A stretch of 52,801 nt of DNA, from positions 1 through 52,801 of the forward strand of contig NZ_JABUZA010000033.1 of NCBI RefSeq assembly GCF_014897985.1, written 5' to 3'. Shown here piece after piece: positions 1 to 7,344 of this stretch. Position numbers and translations under genes: made by a program. The DNA comes from Halomonas colorata (GTDB lineage Bacteria; Pseudomonadota; Gammaproteobacteria; Pseudomonadales; Halomonadaceae). The notes beneath the pieces are model-generated. The model did not search any database and was not told the DNA's origin. It saw only the letters and a program-made list of their open reading frames with translations. Within the stretch, counting starts at the first letter, position 1. Each line of letters opens with the position of its first letter.

Positions 1-7
1 AACCGAG

Positions 8-55
8 TCGCTCTGCGAGCGACGCGCTATCCCTCCCGGCACTAGAAGTACCGGG
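8..55. repeat. Two adjacent short hairpins at the window edge
   Basis: Positions 8-22 form a perfect six-base stem (TCGCTC, loop TGC, GAGCGA). Positions 35-55 form a second stem, CCCGG paired with CCGGG, extended inward by ACT/AGT after one mismatch around an AGA loop. Neither is followed by a T-run, so they are not ordinary intrinsic terminators. They lie just before the first gene. They could be part of an mRNA leader or the edge of a structured region cut by the window. No function is assigned. Confidence 0.35.
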
Positions 56-73
56 TATCCCGCGCAAAATCTG

Positions 74-469
74 ATGAGCCGTCAAAACCGTTCTTTGCGC
101 TGTTCACTGAAAGCTATGTCACTTCTACCTCACCGTCTGGTGCGTGCATACCTTGTTGACGACACGCCACATGGGAAGTATCGCCAGGCTGTTTCGGTAC
201 AGGGCATTGTGTCTCTTTCCCCGATCATCGGCCTTTTTGTTTTCTTTTTCTGGCGGGCATTTGCGGGTGTCGGTATCGAATGGATCATGCCGTCGATTCT
301 TGCTCTGGCAGTTGGCGGGGTCTTTATGGCCATCTCTACGGCTGGAAGATATGTCAGGAAGGGAGGGATGCGGCGTTTCATTGGCTTGCAGCTATACGCC
401 CTTTTCTGTTGGCTCCTGACGGCCTCTGTCGTGTTTTCTACCCCCTACCTGCTACCTTGGGCCGCCTGA
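74..469 (+). CDS. Small inner-membrane protein of unknown function
   Basis: The 131-residue product has a basic N-terminus and about three hydrophobic stretches: residues about 45-65 (with a run of phenylalanines), about 70-90 and about 105-128. It is therefore probably an integral inner-membrane protein. I do not recognise a family. No clear Shine-Dalgarno sequence precedes the ATG at 74. An in-frame ATG at 116 (starting MSLLPHRL) is an alternative start. A strong intrinsic terminator follows at about 497. The next genes encode a periplasmic thiol oxidoreductase and further membrane proteins, so this gene may be part of an envelope or conjugation-related set; that link is inference from context only. 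Confidence 0.55.
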   Translation: MSRQNRSLRCSLKAMSLLPHRLVRAYLVDDTPHGKYRQAVSVQGIVSLSPIIGLFVFFFWRAFAGVGIEWIMPSILALAVGGVFMAISTAGRYVRKGGMRRFIGLQLYALFCWLLTASVVFSTPYLLPWAA

Positions 470-496
470 TGCCTTCAGGCTCTCACAAAGGCTTAC

Positions 497-526
497 AGCC
501 CCCTTTTTGGGGGTTTTTTGTTTTTG
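497..526 (+). terminator. Intrinsic terminator after the first membrane gene
   Basis: CCCCC at 499-503, a TTTTT loop and GGGGG at 509-513 are followed directly by T-rich sequence from 514. This is the classical stem plus U-tract form. It lies 28 bases after the stop of the 74-469 gene and ahead of the next gene at 612. Confidence 0.8.
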
Positions 527-611
527 CCTAGAAATCCGGTGTTCCGCTGGCCTGTCTGATCATTTCCTGCGCGTACTCTGCCAAGGTACTTTTCATTCCA
601 GAGGAATACTC

Positions 612-1511
612 ATGTCAAAAGCTACATCTTCGGCCACAGGCGACCGTCGCACGATGCACCTTGCGCTTGGCGGTATTATCGGCAGCGGATTGCTGGCAAC
701 ACTTGCATTCGGTTTGCTGCTGAACGCCCAGACTGAAACGGCTGATCAACTCCAACAGACCAATGCGAAACTGTCTGACCTTGCCGATGCCATCAACACT
801 TCCTCTGGACAGCAAACGCGTAACACTGACCTGGTGGCCGCCGTTGATCAGGTGATGCAGCAGCGAGCGCAGGCCGAGCAAGAGGCACAGCGCCAGGCAT
901 TGTTAGAGGGGTATGACAATGCCCCTACCGATTTGGAAGACGATACGCCCTGGACATACGGGGATGCTGACGCTCGCTTCACGCTGTACACCTATTCCGA
1001 TCCCAACTGCCCGTACTGCCGTCAGTTTCACAATACTCCCAAGCAACTTGTTGATAGCAGTCAGGGCGTGATGAAGGCTCAGTACCATCACATGACGATC
1101 ATGGATGCCAACTCGACCACCCAAGCATTGGCGAGTGAGTGTGCAGGCCGTCTCGGTGATAATCAGCATTTCTGGGCGCTTAACGACTATATCTACGAGA
1201 ATCATCAGGTGCGCGAAGCGGGTTTGCTCGATGTAGCTGAAACGATGGGTTTTGATCGTTCAGCGTTTCGTCAGTGTATGCAAAGCAGCGATGTACAACG
1301 CCATGTGGCTGTTCTTGGGCGTGAAGCACAATCAGAAGGTGTTACGGGTACGCCGACATCGTTTTTGATCGACAACGAAACGGGAGAGGAAGTCCGTTTG
1401 TCTGGGGCGCAGCCGCCAGGAGCCATCATTTCGGCATTAAGGGGCATGATCGAGCAGGAGAGTGCGGAGGCAGGAACAGCCAACGGCCAACCCGCTGAAC
1501 AGGAAGGTTAA
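612..1511 (+). CDS. Membrane-anchored DsbA-like thiol:disulfide oxidoreductase
   Basis: The 299-residue protein has an N-terminal anchor (about residues 16-37), then a glutamine/alanine-rich probable coiled coil (about 38-95), then a thioredoxin-fold domain. The redox motif is CPYC (Cys133 and Cys136) after YSDPN, and the cis-proline loop is in VTGTPTSF. This is the layout of DsbA/DsbG-type enzymes that make or repair disulfides in the periplasm. Start choice: GAGGA at 601-605 sits six bases before the ATG at 612; an upstream in-frame start at 507 overlaps the terminator and is unlikely. Plasmid-borne Dsb proteins often serve type IV secretion or conjugation machinery, but no such machinery is visible here, so the partner is unknown. 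The stop is two bases before the next ATG, so the two are probably co-translated. Confidence 0.85.
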   Translation: MSKATSSATGDRRTMHLALGGIIGSGLLATLAFGLLLNAQTETADQLQQTNAKLSDLADAINTSSGQQTRNTDLVAAVDQVMQQRAQAEQEAQRQALLEGYDNAPTDLEDDTPWTYGDADARFTLYTYSDPNCPYCRQFHNTPKQLVDSSQGVMKAQYHHMTIMDANSTTQALASECAGRLGDNQHFWALNDYIYENHQVREAGLLDVAETMGFDRSAFRQCMQSSDVQRHVAVLGREAQSEGVTGTPTSFLIDNETGEEVRLSGAQPPGAIISALRGMIEQESAEAGTANGQPAEQEG

Positions 1512-1513
1512 TT

Positions 1514-1747
1514 ATGCTCCCCATTTCCCCGATTGCGATTGCCATTGGTGTCGCCCTCTTTCTGGCCAGAACGAACCTGGCAGGCTTGATAGGCGGTGCA
1601 GTGCTGGGGATGGCATTGATGCACCTTTGGCCGGAATACTTTATGCCCGTTTATACCTGGGTCGGCGGCTTGTTGGATTCGCTGGGCATTGGGGACTGGC
1701 TGGACGCGTCCAATCAGTCTGCTCCCGTGACGCCCGATGCCGAGTAA
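1514..1747 (+). CDS. Small membrane protein downstream of the Dsb gene
   Basis: The 77-residue product has two hydrophobic segments (about residues 5-17 and 22-42) separated by a short ARTN turn, then a polar tail. The ATG lies two bases after the previous stop, and AGGAAGG of the preceding gene end acts as ribosome binding site. This tight spacing suggests coupling with the thiol oxidoreductase. No family is recognised. An intrinsic terminator follows at 1771. Confidence 0.6.
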   Translation: MLPISPIAIAIGVALFLARTNLAGLIGGAVLGMALMHLWPEYFMPVYTWVGGLLDSLGIGDWLDASNQSAPVTPDAE

Positions 1748-1770
1748 AACGCCCCATTCACCTAATGACT

Positions 1771-1797
1771 GACGCCCTTTTGAGGGCGTTTTTTTTG
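1771..1797 (+). terminator. Intrinsic terminator
   Basis: ACGCCC (1772-1777) and GGGCGT (1784-1789) form the stem around TTTTGA, followed by a run of Ts to 1796. It ends the 612-1747 pair. The next gene starts only ten bases later, so some readthrough or a promoter nearby is required. Confidence 0.85.
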
Positions 1798-1806
1798 GAG
1801 CGGAAC

Positions 1807-2427
1807 ATGCTTCCATATCTAGCATTGCCAGCGATGGCACTTGGGCTCGCGCTGACAATTCCGCCAGCCCTGGGAACGGCGAAAACAGTTATCTCCTCCG
1901 GCGATACTGTGTCGGATTCGACAAACCACCACAACGTCCAGATCGTCGTGAGCCACGACTGTCAGCGTGCCTGGTGTCCCGATATTAGGGATCGTTTACA
2001 GATAGAGGTACAAGCAGCTCATTATCGGCCAGACCGACACCTTGCAACGATCACAGTTGAACCGCTAGAACGACATGGACGTTTTGCCGAGCCCCGACGA
2101 CGACTCGATGTTTTGACAGCGGGCGGTCAAGGGAATATGCCGCCAGGCGCGCCAGCACCCTGGGTCAATGCCGAGCTTTTGTCGGGTGCCTCATCAGTGA
2201 AACCTACAGAATCGACGCATCGTACCCCTTGGCGGACGTTACCAGACTGGATGCCCCCTTCATCGCTTTCACAATGGAAGTCGGCTAACTCGCAAACCTT
2301 GATAGACTCAGCAGACAAAAAAACACAAGGATGGCTTCCTAGATTAAATAACGCTGTTGAGCATTATATAAACCCTTTGGTTGAAAAAGTGCGTTATGTC
2401 ATTAGTAAAGAAGGCGATGGCTCATGA
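1807..2427 (+). CDS. Exported protein of unknown function
   Basis: Starting at the ATG at 1807 (GGAG at about 1797-1800), the 206-residue product begins with a signal-peptide-like hydrophobic stretch of about 22 residues ending near ALGTAKT. The rest is polar with two close cysteines (DCQRAWCP, about residues 56-62), which could form a disulfide in the periplasm and would fit the upstream Dsb gene. No family is recognised. A longer in-frame reading from 1462 overlaps the preceding genes and terminator and is rejected. The TGA overlaps the ATG of the M48 protease gene (ATGA), so the two are translationally coupled and may act together. Confidence 0.6.
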   Translation: MLPYLALPAMALGLALTIPPALGTAKTVISSGDTVSDSTNHHNVQIVVSHDCQRAWCPDIRDRLQIEVQAAHYRPDRHLATITVEPLERHGRFAEPRRRLDVLTAGGQGNMPPGAPAPWVNAELLSGASSVKPTESTHRTPWRTLPDWMPPSSLSQWKSANSQTLIDSADKKTQGWLPRLNNAVEHYINPLVEKVRYVISKEGDGS

Positions 2428-3455
2428 CATCGTTCTGCAAATGTTCTTATCTTCGGTCTTTACAAGGCATAGCGAATTTTTTATGGGCTTTTTTGCACAA
2501 CACAGCTTTTTTAGCTGGCTTTATTTTATTGAGTATTTTTAGTGCTTTTTTACCTTTAATAATTCTTTGGGCTGTTTATAGCGTTTTTGCACATATTTCT
2601 TCTTGGTTGTTCGCCGCCGGTGTTCGTCCTGCATGGCCAGAGATTGACTGGGTGCCGCTATCCCAAAATACGTTGATTCATCTCGCCCTGGTGATCGCGT
2701 GGGGGCTGCTGTGTCTTTTGGTTTGGAATGGGGCGAAGCAAGCGATGAGACACCGCAAACGACAGTTGCAGCGTTTGGCCAAGGGGAGATTGGTTAAGGT
2801 ATCGGCAGACCATCCTATCGCGCTCTATACACAACGTCTGTGCAAGCAACATCGTATCCGATGCCCACACCTTTGGGCCGCCGAGAATGCCTATGTGGTT
2901 GCTTTTGTCGTTGCGCCGCCAATAAGAAAATCTCACTTGGTACTGTCAGCGGGTGTTTTGCAGTTGCCGTCGGACATATTGCGCTGGGTGATCGCTCACG
3001 AAGTCGGCCATCTGGTTCATGGGGATGCCCGCCATGTGTTTGCCTGGCAGCGCTTTCTGGACAGCGTGCTTGCTTGGCAGCGCCTACGCTTGAAGGTCGT
3101 GAAATGGCTTGTTCGGCTATGTTACTGGATACCGCTAGTAGGCCATCCTCTTTGCCGCTTGTTGGTTGGTTTTGAGCGTCTATTCCAAAATTTGGATAAA
3201 GCTGGCAGACAGCTCGGTGGTGCAGCTTACGAGGCGTTGACACTTTGGGCGTCACGGCGTAGTGAATTTCGCGCTGACGCCTTTGCAGCGTCACAGGAAG
3301 GTGCAGAGCCAGGCATCGCGCTGTTCAGATCGCTGGCAGCGGCTTCCACGTTTGAGCCTTTGCAGCGGCCTATCTGTCTTCGCACACATCCGACGCACCA
3401 CGAGCGTGTGAAGGCGCTTAAACGTTTTAACTTAAAACCTCATAACCTCAATTAA
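2424..3455 (+). CDS. Membrane-bound M48-family zinc metalloprotease
   Basis: The 343-residue protein carries the zinc motif HEVGH (His192, Glu193, His196) inside VIAHEVGHLVHG, and a probable third ligand in SEFRADAFA near residue 282. This is the M48 (HtpX/Ste24-like) pattern. Two N-terminal hydrophobic segments (about 28-58 and 82-100) anchor it in the inner membrane. HtpX-type enzymes degrade misfolded membrane proteins, with the zinc site on the cytoplasmic side. Its ATG overlaps the stop of the upstream exported protein. A C-terminal HPTHHERV block resembles the end of this family's domain. The substrate is unknown; plasmid copies may process envelope parts of transfer systems, which is inference. 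Confidence 0.85.
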   Translation: MTSFCKCSYLRSLQGIANFLWAFLHNTAFLAGFILLSIFSAFLPLIILWAVYSVFAHISSWLFAAGVRPAWPEIDWVPLSQNTLIHLALVIAWGLLCLLVWNGAKQAMRHRKRQLQRLAKGRLVKVSADHPIALYTQRLCKQHRIRCPHLWAAENAYVVAFVVAPPIRKSHLVLSAGVLQLPSDILRWVIAHEVGHLVHGDARHVFAWQRFLDSVLAWQRLRLKVVKWLVRLCYWIPLVGHPLCRLLVGFERLFQNLDKAGRQLGGAAYEALTLWASRRSEFRADAFAASQEGAEPGIALFRSLAAASTFEPLQRPICLRTHPTHHERVKALKRFNLKPHNLN

Positions 3456-3811
3456 GTATTTGTGGTCATGAGGCAAAGCGCTTATGTGTATAAGCTCATA
3501 GACTCATACGCTCAATTCATCACAATTTCAGCACCAATAAGACTCCTGAGACCTGATTGGGAGGCCGTCAGCACGATATCCTTGCTACTCCCTATCGCAT
3601 TGACATATATACTAGCGATAGCAAGCTGATCGTTCACCTTCCATGCGCGTTGAGCTGGTGTATATACGCAAACTCCCCATACCCCCTTCCTTTAAACGTA
3701 ATGACTCATAACCTCATAACCTCATTCTTTTATTTGAGTTTATGACCATTTGATAAAATCCCCATTTCTTCATAAGCTCAGATAAGGTTCCTACACGATG
3801 GCGGAGATACA
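3456..3811. promoter_or_regulatory. Gene-free leader of the partition block with AACCTCA repeats
   Basis: This 356-base gap contains no convincing gene; a 62-codon open frame at 3557 has no ribosome binding site. Its AACCTCA heptamers occur as tandem pairs with exact 8-base spacing: 3436 and 3444 (overlapping the end of the protease gene) and 3710 and 3718. Degenerate CTCATA/CTCAAT copies lie at about 3494-3516. The region is AT-rich and leads straight into parA, so it is a good candidate for a centromere (parS) and/or the operator and promoter of the partition operon. Confidence 0.5.
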
Positions 3812-4441
3812 ATGCACGTTATTGCGGTTTTAAATCAGAAAGGCGGTTCGGGTAAGACGACGATTGCAACGCACCTGGCTACTGCGCTGATGATGGCAGG
3901 ACATGATGTACTGTTGGTTGATTCAGACCCCCAAGGCAGCGCCCGTGATTGGGCAGCGGTTCGTGAGGATCAGCCGGTGCCGGTAGTCGGCATTGACCGT
4001 CCAACCATAGGGCGTGATTTGAAAAACCTGGCTCGCAAAGAATTTGTGGTGATTGATGGCGCGCCACAGGCAGCCGATCTGGCAGCGTCTGCCATTAAGG
4101 CAGCAGATTTTGTGCTGATTCCGGCACAACCAAGCCCGTACGATATTTGGGCGACAGCTGATCTTGTCGAGTTGGTGAAGCAGCGTATTGAGATCACTGA
4201 CGGCAAGATGCAAGCGGCGTTTGTTGTCTCCAGGGCGATCAAGGGGACGCGGATAGGGTCGGAAGTCACCAATGCACTTAACGAATATGAGTTGCCGGTG
4301 CTTGAGAGTCGGGTTACTCAGCGGGTTATCTACCCCACGACGGCCGCAACAGGTACAACGGTCTTCGACCAAGACCCTGACGGCCCCGCATCTATTGAAA
4401 TCAACGCATTGATGAACGAGCTGAAAGCAAAGCTCATTTGA
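3812..4441 (+). CDS. parA: ParA-family plasmid partition ATPase
   Basis: The 209-residue protein opens with the deviant Walker A box NQKGGSGKTT (about residues 8-17). It then has VDSDPQGSA (Walker A' region) and FVVIDGAPQ (Walker B region). Size and layout fit the short ParA type Ib (ParF-like) ATPases, which lack an N-terminal DNA-binding domain and position plasmid copies on the nucleoid. Such enzymes pair with a small ribbon-helix-helix centromere-binding protein, and one follows at 4524. GGCGGAG upstream provides the ribosome binding site. AACCTCA/TGAGGTT heptamers flank the gene on both sides, as expected for binding sites of the partner. Confidence 0.93.
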   Translation: MHVIAVLNQKGGSGKTTIATHLATALMMAGHDVLLVDSDPQGSARDWAAVREDQPVPVVGIDRPTIGRDLKNLARKEFVVIDGAPQAADLAASAIKAADFVLIPAQPSPYDIWATADLVELVKQRIEITDGKMQAAFVVSRAIKGTRIGSEVTNALNEYELPVLESRVTQRVIYPTTAATGTTVFDQDPDGPASIEINALMNELKAKLI

Positions 4442-4523
4442 GGTTTTGGGGCTTTGATCAATTGAGTTTTTACGTTAATGCGGCAATAATGATTTGAAGT
4501 TATGATTTTTTGAGGTTGTTGAG

Positions 4524-4751
4524 ATGACCAAAGGTGTACTTAGTGCTGGACGCCCAAGCGCGAAAGCAGACAAGCGAAAAGAAGCGACGTTAGCGAGCCT
4601 GGCAGACAGACCGGCCAAAAAACGGGTCAACATTGATCTGACGTATGAAGAACATCAGCGGTTGAAGATATACGCGGCTCAGAATGGCATGACCATCAAG
4701 GATATCCTGCGTGAACAAATTGATAAGTTGATCGACGGCGATCAAGCGTGA
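4524..4751 (+). CDS. Ribbon-helix-helix centromere-binding/partition protein (ParG/ParB-like)
   Basis: The 75-residue product has a basic, flexible N-terminal half and a C-terminal ribbon-helix-helix fold. A strand with RVNIDLTYEEH leads into helices LKIYAAQNGMT and IKDILREQIDKL. This matches the small partners of type Ib ParA proteins (ParG-like), which bind centromere repeats, repress the operon and stimulate the ATPase. Its position directly behind parA supports that role. The heptamer TGAGGTT at 4511-4517 overlaps the GAGG used as its Shine-Dalgarno sequence, eight bases before the ATG. The repeat may therefore influence translation as well as transcription. Confidence 0.85.
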   Translation: MTKGVLSAGRPSAKADKRKEATLASLADRPAKKRVNIDLTYEEHQRLKIYAAQNGMTIKDILREQIDKLIDGDQA

Positions 4752-4775
4752 AAGTGTTTTTATTCATTGCATCAA

Positions 4776-4815
4776 AACCTCATTTGAAGAAAAGCCCATC
4801 GGGTTTTTTGAGGTT
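4776..4815 (+). terminator. Hairpin terminator framed by an AACCTCA...TGAGGTT inverted repeat
   Basis: AAAAGCCC (4790-4797), loop ATC and GGGTTTTTT (4801-4809) form a small intrinsic terminator. It is framed exactly by AACCTCA (4776-4782) and TGAGGTT (4809-4815), so the heptamer pair could extend the stem or act as a protein-binding palindrome. It separates the partition pair from the Fic gene. Confidence 0.6.
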
Positions 4816-4835
4816 GACTGATCAGGAGAGGGCGG

Positions 4836-5597
4836 ATGTCTGACAGGTTCTCACGACTTGATCGGCTTAAAGAGCAGCTGGATCAGTATCGACCGCTGCC
4901 TCATGCCGTTGTCCGCAACCTACATGAATCGCTGGTTTTGCAATGGACTTACCATAGCAACGCCATCGAAGGGAATACGCTCACGCTCAAGGAAACCAAG
5001 GTCGCTCTTGAAGGTATTACGGTGGGTGGAAAAACCCTGCGAGAGCACTTTGAGGTTATTAACCATCGAGAAGCGATTTGGATGGTTGAAGACTGGGTTA
5101 AGCAGCGTGAGCCTCTATCCGAATGGTTGATCAAATCGCTGCACCAGCTGGTACTCAAAAACGTCGACGATCAGAATGCCGGAGCGTATCGCCAGGTCAA
5201 TGTCATGATATCAGGTGCCGAGCACCGGCCACCTGAAGCCTACAGGGTTCCTCAGGCGATGAGCGATTTTCTTCATTGGTATCATCAAGAGGCTGGCACT
5301 TTGCACCCCATTGAGCGAGCTGCCCGTTTGCATGGTGAGTTCGTCAAGGTTCACCCTTTCGTTGATGGGAATGGGCGGACATCGCGGCTTCTGATGAATT
5401 TCGAGCTGATGAAAGCAGGGTTCCCTGCCGCTCTGATCAAGGTAGAGCAGCGGTTGGCTTACTACGAAGCACTGGATACTGCCCATTGCACCGGCAACTA
5501 CGATCTTTTTGTCGACTTGCTTTGTGACAGCGTGGAAAACAGCTTTGAGCCTTACTGGTGGGCGCTGGGCATTAATAGACAGCCGGACAGCAAATGA
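4836..5597 (+). CDS. Fic-domain protein (AMP-transferase type, self-inhibited class II)
   Basis: The 253-residue protein has the complete Fic active-site motif HPFVDGNGRTSR starting at His173. Fic enzymes transfer AMP or other nucleotide parts to hydroxyl side chains of target proteins. An upstream SNAIEG (Ser41 to Gly46) fits the (S/T)xxxE(G/N) inhibitory helix located N-terminal to the Fic core, as in class II Fic proteins. This predicts an enzyme that is off until the glutamate is displaced. GGAGAGGGCGG precedes the ATG. It lies between the partition genes and a secreted nuclease, so it may be a maintenance or stress function of the plasmid. The target is unknown. Confidence 0.9.
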   Translation: MSDRFSRLDRLKEQLDQYRPLPHAVVRNLHESLVLQWTYHSNAIEGNTLTLKETKVALEGITVGGKTLREHFEVINHREAIWMVEDWVKQREPLSEWLIKSLHQLVLKNVDDQNAGAYRQVNVMISGAEHRPPEAYRVPQAMSDFLHWYHQEAGTLHPIERAARLHGEFVKVHPFVDGNGRTSRLLMNFELMKAGFPAALIKVEQRLAYYEALDTAHCTGNYDLFVDLLCDSVENSFEPYWWALGINRQPDSK

Positions 5598-5604
5598 GGT
5601 TTTG

Positions 5605-6681
5605 ATGATAGTATCAAACAAGGTTTTGAGGTTATCCGCTTTTGGTGCCTTGATGATTTCATCATTGTCTGTCCATGCTGACGTTGCCATCGCAACCTGG
5701 AACATTAACCACTTGGGCTGGAACAACGACAAGGACTTAGCGATTTTAGGTGAGATAGGTAACAGTTTCGATTTGCTCGCAGTGCAAGAGGTCATGAGCG
5801 AAGATGGCGCTGAAAATTTGCATCTGTCGTTGGAGCAAGCATCAGGTGAACCTTGGGGATACGTGATGAGTCACCTGATCGGGCGCAGTAGCTATAAAGA
5901 GGCGTATGCGTTCTTCTGGCGAGAATCAGAGGTGTCAGCATCGGGTGGGGACGCTGTGTTTTTCGACGGTGCGGACGTCTTTGCACGGGAGCCGTATTCA
6001 GCGCTGTTTACTGATCGAGATACCAGTGAGACATTTGCCATTGCCAACGTGCATATTCTATATGGCGATAGTGTTCGTGACCGGCTGCCTGAGATTGAGG
6101 GGTTGGCTGATTACTGGCAGTGGTTAGGTGAAGAAGCCTATCCTGGTGTGCCTCGCATACTGGCAGGGGACTTCAACCTCGACAGCGAGCACCTTGGCTT
6201 TGACACGCTTGAACTTTTGGGTGTTGAAGCGGCATACGAGGATGGCAGAGGCACAACGATCAGCACGACAGAGGACAGGTATCCGAATCACTACGATCAC
6301 ATGTTCCTGCAGGAAGGCACGTCTTTGTCAGTAACCGACCAAGGTATTCTGAGATTCCCTGAGCGCTGGGGAATCAATCATGAAGTTGCCCGTGATGCGA
6401 TCTCTGATCATGTGCCTGTATGGATTGCCTTGAACGGCGCGTCTTTGCGCTTACCCGATGATGCGACAGTCGTGGCATCTTCCAAGACAAATACCTGCAT
6501 TGATATCAATTCAGCGCCAGCGGATGAATTAAACGATCTGCCCCATGTCGGCGAGAGCAGGGCAACAGCGATTGTTGATGGTCGGCCTTGGTCGTCACTT
6601 GATACGCTTGTTGCCGTCAGTGGCTTGAGCGATGGCCGCGTAGAGGACATTTCTTCTTCAGGGTTGGCCTGCGATCTCTAA
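5605..6681 (+). CDS. Exported endonuclease/exonuclease/phosphatase-fold nuclease with C-terminal helix-hairpin-helix
   Basis: From the ATG at 5605 (GAGG of TGAGGTT just upstream) the product has 358 residues. It has a signal peptide ending near VHADVA, then the EEP fold: ATWNINHLGW, LLAVQEVM, AGDFNLDS and the terminal SDHVPVW. These are the metal and phosphate-binding positions of DNase I-like enzymes. The last 60 residues, CIDINSAP through LPHVGESRA, form a ComEA-like helix-hairpin-helix, a nonspecific DNA-binding module. The protein is therefore probably a periplasmic or secreted DNase. Possible roles include degrading incoming DNA or obtaining nutrients. A longer reading from 5509 overlaps the Fic gene and is rejected. 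Confidence 0.88.
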   Translation: MIVSNKVLRLSAFGALMISSLSVHADVAIATWNINHLGWNNDKDLAILGEIGNSFDLLAVQEVMSEDGAENLHLSLEQASGEPWGYVMSHLIGRSSYKEAYAFFWRESEVSASGGDAVFFDGADVFAREPYSALFTDRDTSETFAIANVHILYGDSVRDRLPEIEGLADYWQWLGEEAYPGVPRILAGDFNLDSEHLGFDTLELLGVEAAYEDGRGTTISTTEDRYPNHYDHMFLQEGTSLSVTDQGILRFPERWGINHEVARDAISDHVPVWIALNGASLRLPDDATVVASSKTNTCIDINSAPADELNDLPHVGESRATAIVDGRPWSSLDTLVAVSGLSDGRVEDISSSGLACDL

Positions 6682-6774
6682 AGGATATATGGAAAGGATA
6701 AAAGGACAAAAGGGAAGAAGGAGGCTCAAAAATATCTATTTCAGACAGTTGTTTAGCGATCAAAGCTGTCCACT

Positions 6775-7280
6775 CCGTACATAGAAACCTGTTCACTCCA
6801 TACATAGAAACCTGTCCGAGTCGTACATAGAAACCTGTCTGCTCCGTACATAGAAAGGGGGCTCTGGCCTTACTGCCCTGGGCAATCCGTACAGAGCGTA
6901 CATAGAAAACCTGTTCACTGCGTACATAGAAACGTGTACAGACCGTACATACAAAACCCTGAAATACCTCAAACCCGTCCAGAGCGTACATAGAATGGCA
7001 GCTTTTTTTCACTGGGTTATCCCCAAAATCTGTGGATAACTCAGAAGATTTACAGATCGTACATAGAAACGTGTACAGATCGTACATAGAACCCGATGGT
7101 TTGCTCTGGAGGCTCCAATCAGAAAGAGGCTATGTCCACGCGAGAGGCTTCACGCTGCAGAATGTGTACAGATCGTACATAGAATATACAGGTGTTCTCA
7201 CGTTAGAAACCTGTACAGAGGGTACATAGAAGCAGGGTGCGACAAAAAAAGTGCAGAATGTGTACAGAGCGTACATAGAA
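6775..7280 (+). other. Iteron-type plasmid replication origin (oriV)
   Basis: About thirteen direct repeats of CGTACATAGAA, often extended by ACCTGT or CGTGT, occur at about 6776, 6799, 6822, 6845, 6897, 6921, 6944, 6985, 7058, 7081, 7174, 7221 and 7270. The first four are spaced 23 bases apart, about two helical turns. A perfect DnaA box (TGTGGATAA, 7031-7039, reverse of TTATCCACA) and a one-mismatch inverted box (TTATCCCCA, 7017-7025) sit among them. The block lies directly upstream of the rep gene. This is the standard layout of an iteron-controlled theta-replicating plasmid origin. Many units are preceded by ACAGA or GTCC variants, which may reflect half-sites. Confidence 0.9.
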
Positions 7281-7344
7281 GGAGCGGCTTCGCTTCGCTA
7301 CACTCAGTTCCATAAAGCCGTACTCACCGAATCAGAGAAAGGAC

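Noticed and set aside
1462..1806. In-frame upstream extension of the exported protein at 1807
   Set aside because: It overlaps two genes and an intrinsic terminator, and would remove the N-terminal signal peptide position.
3600..3667. TATATAC...GTATATA inverted repeat in the parA leader
   Set aside because: AT-rich, imperfect and long-looped; could be chance in this composition.
3557..3745. 62-codon ORF in the parA leader
   Set aside because: No ribosome binding site, low-complexity composition, and overlap with the heptamer repeats.
6775..7280. Regular repeats that could be mistaken for a CRISPR array
   Set aside because: Units are short (about 11-17 bases), irregularly spaced, contain DnaA boxes and lie next to rep; this is an iteron origin.
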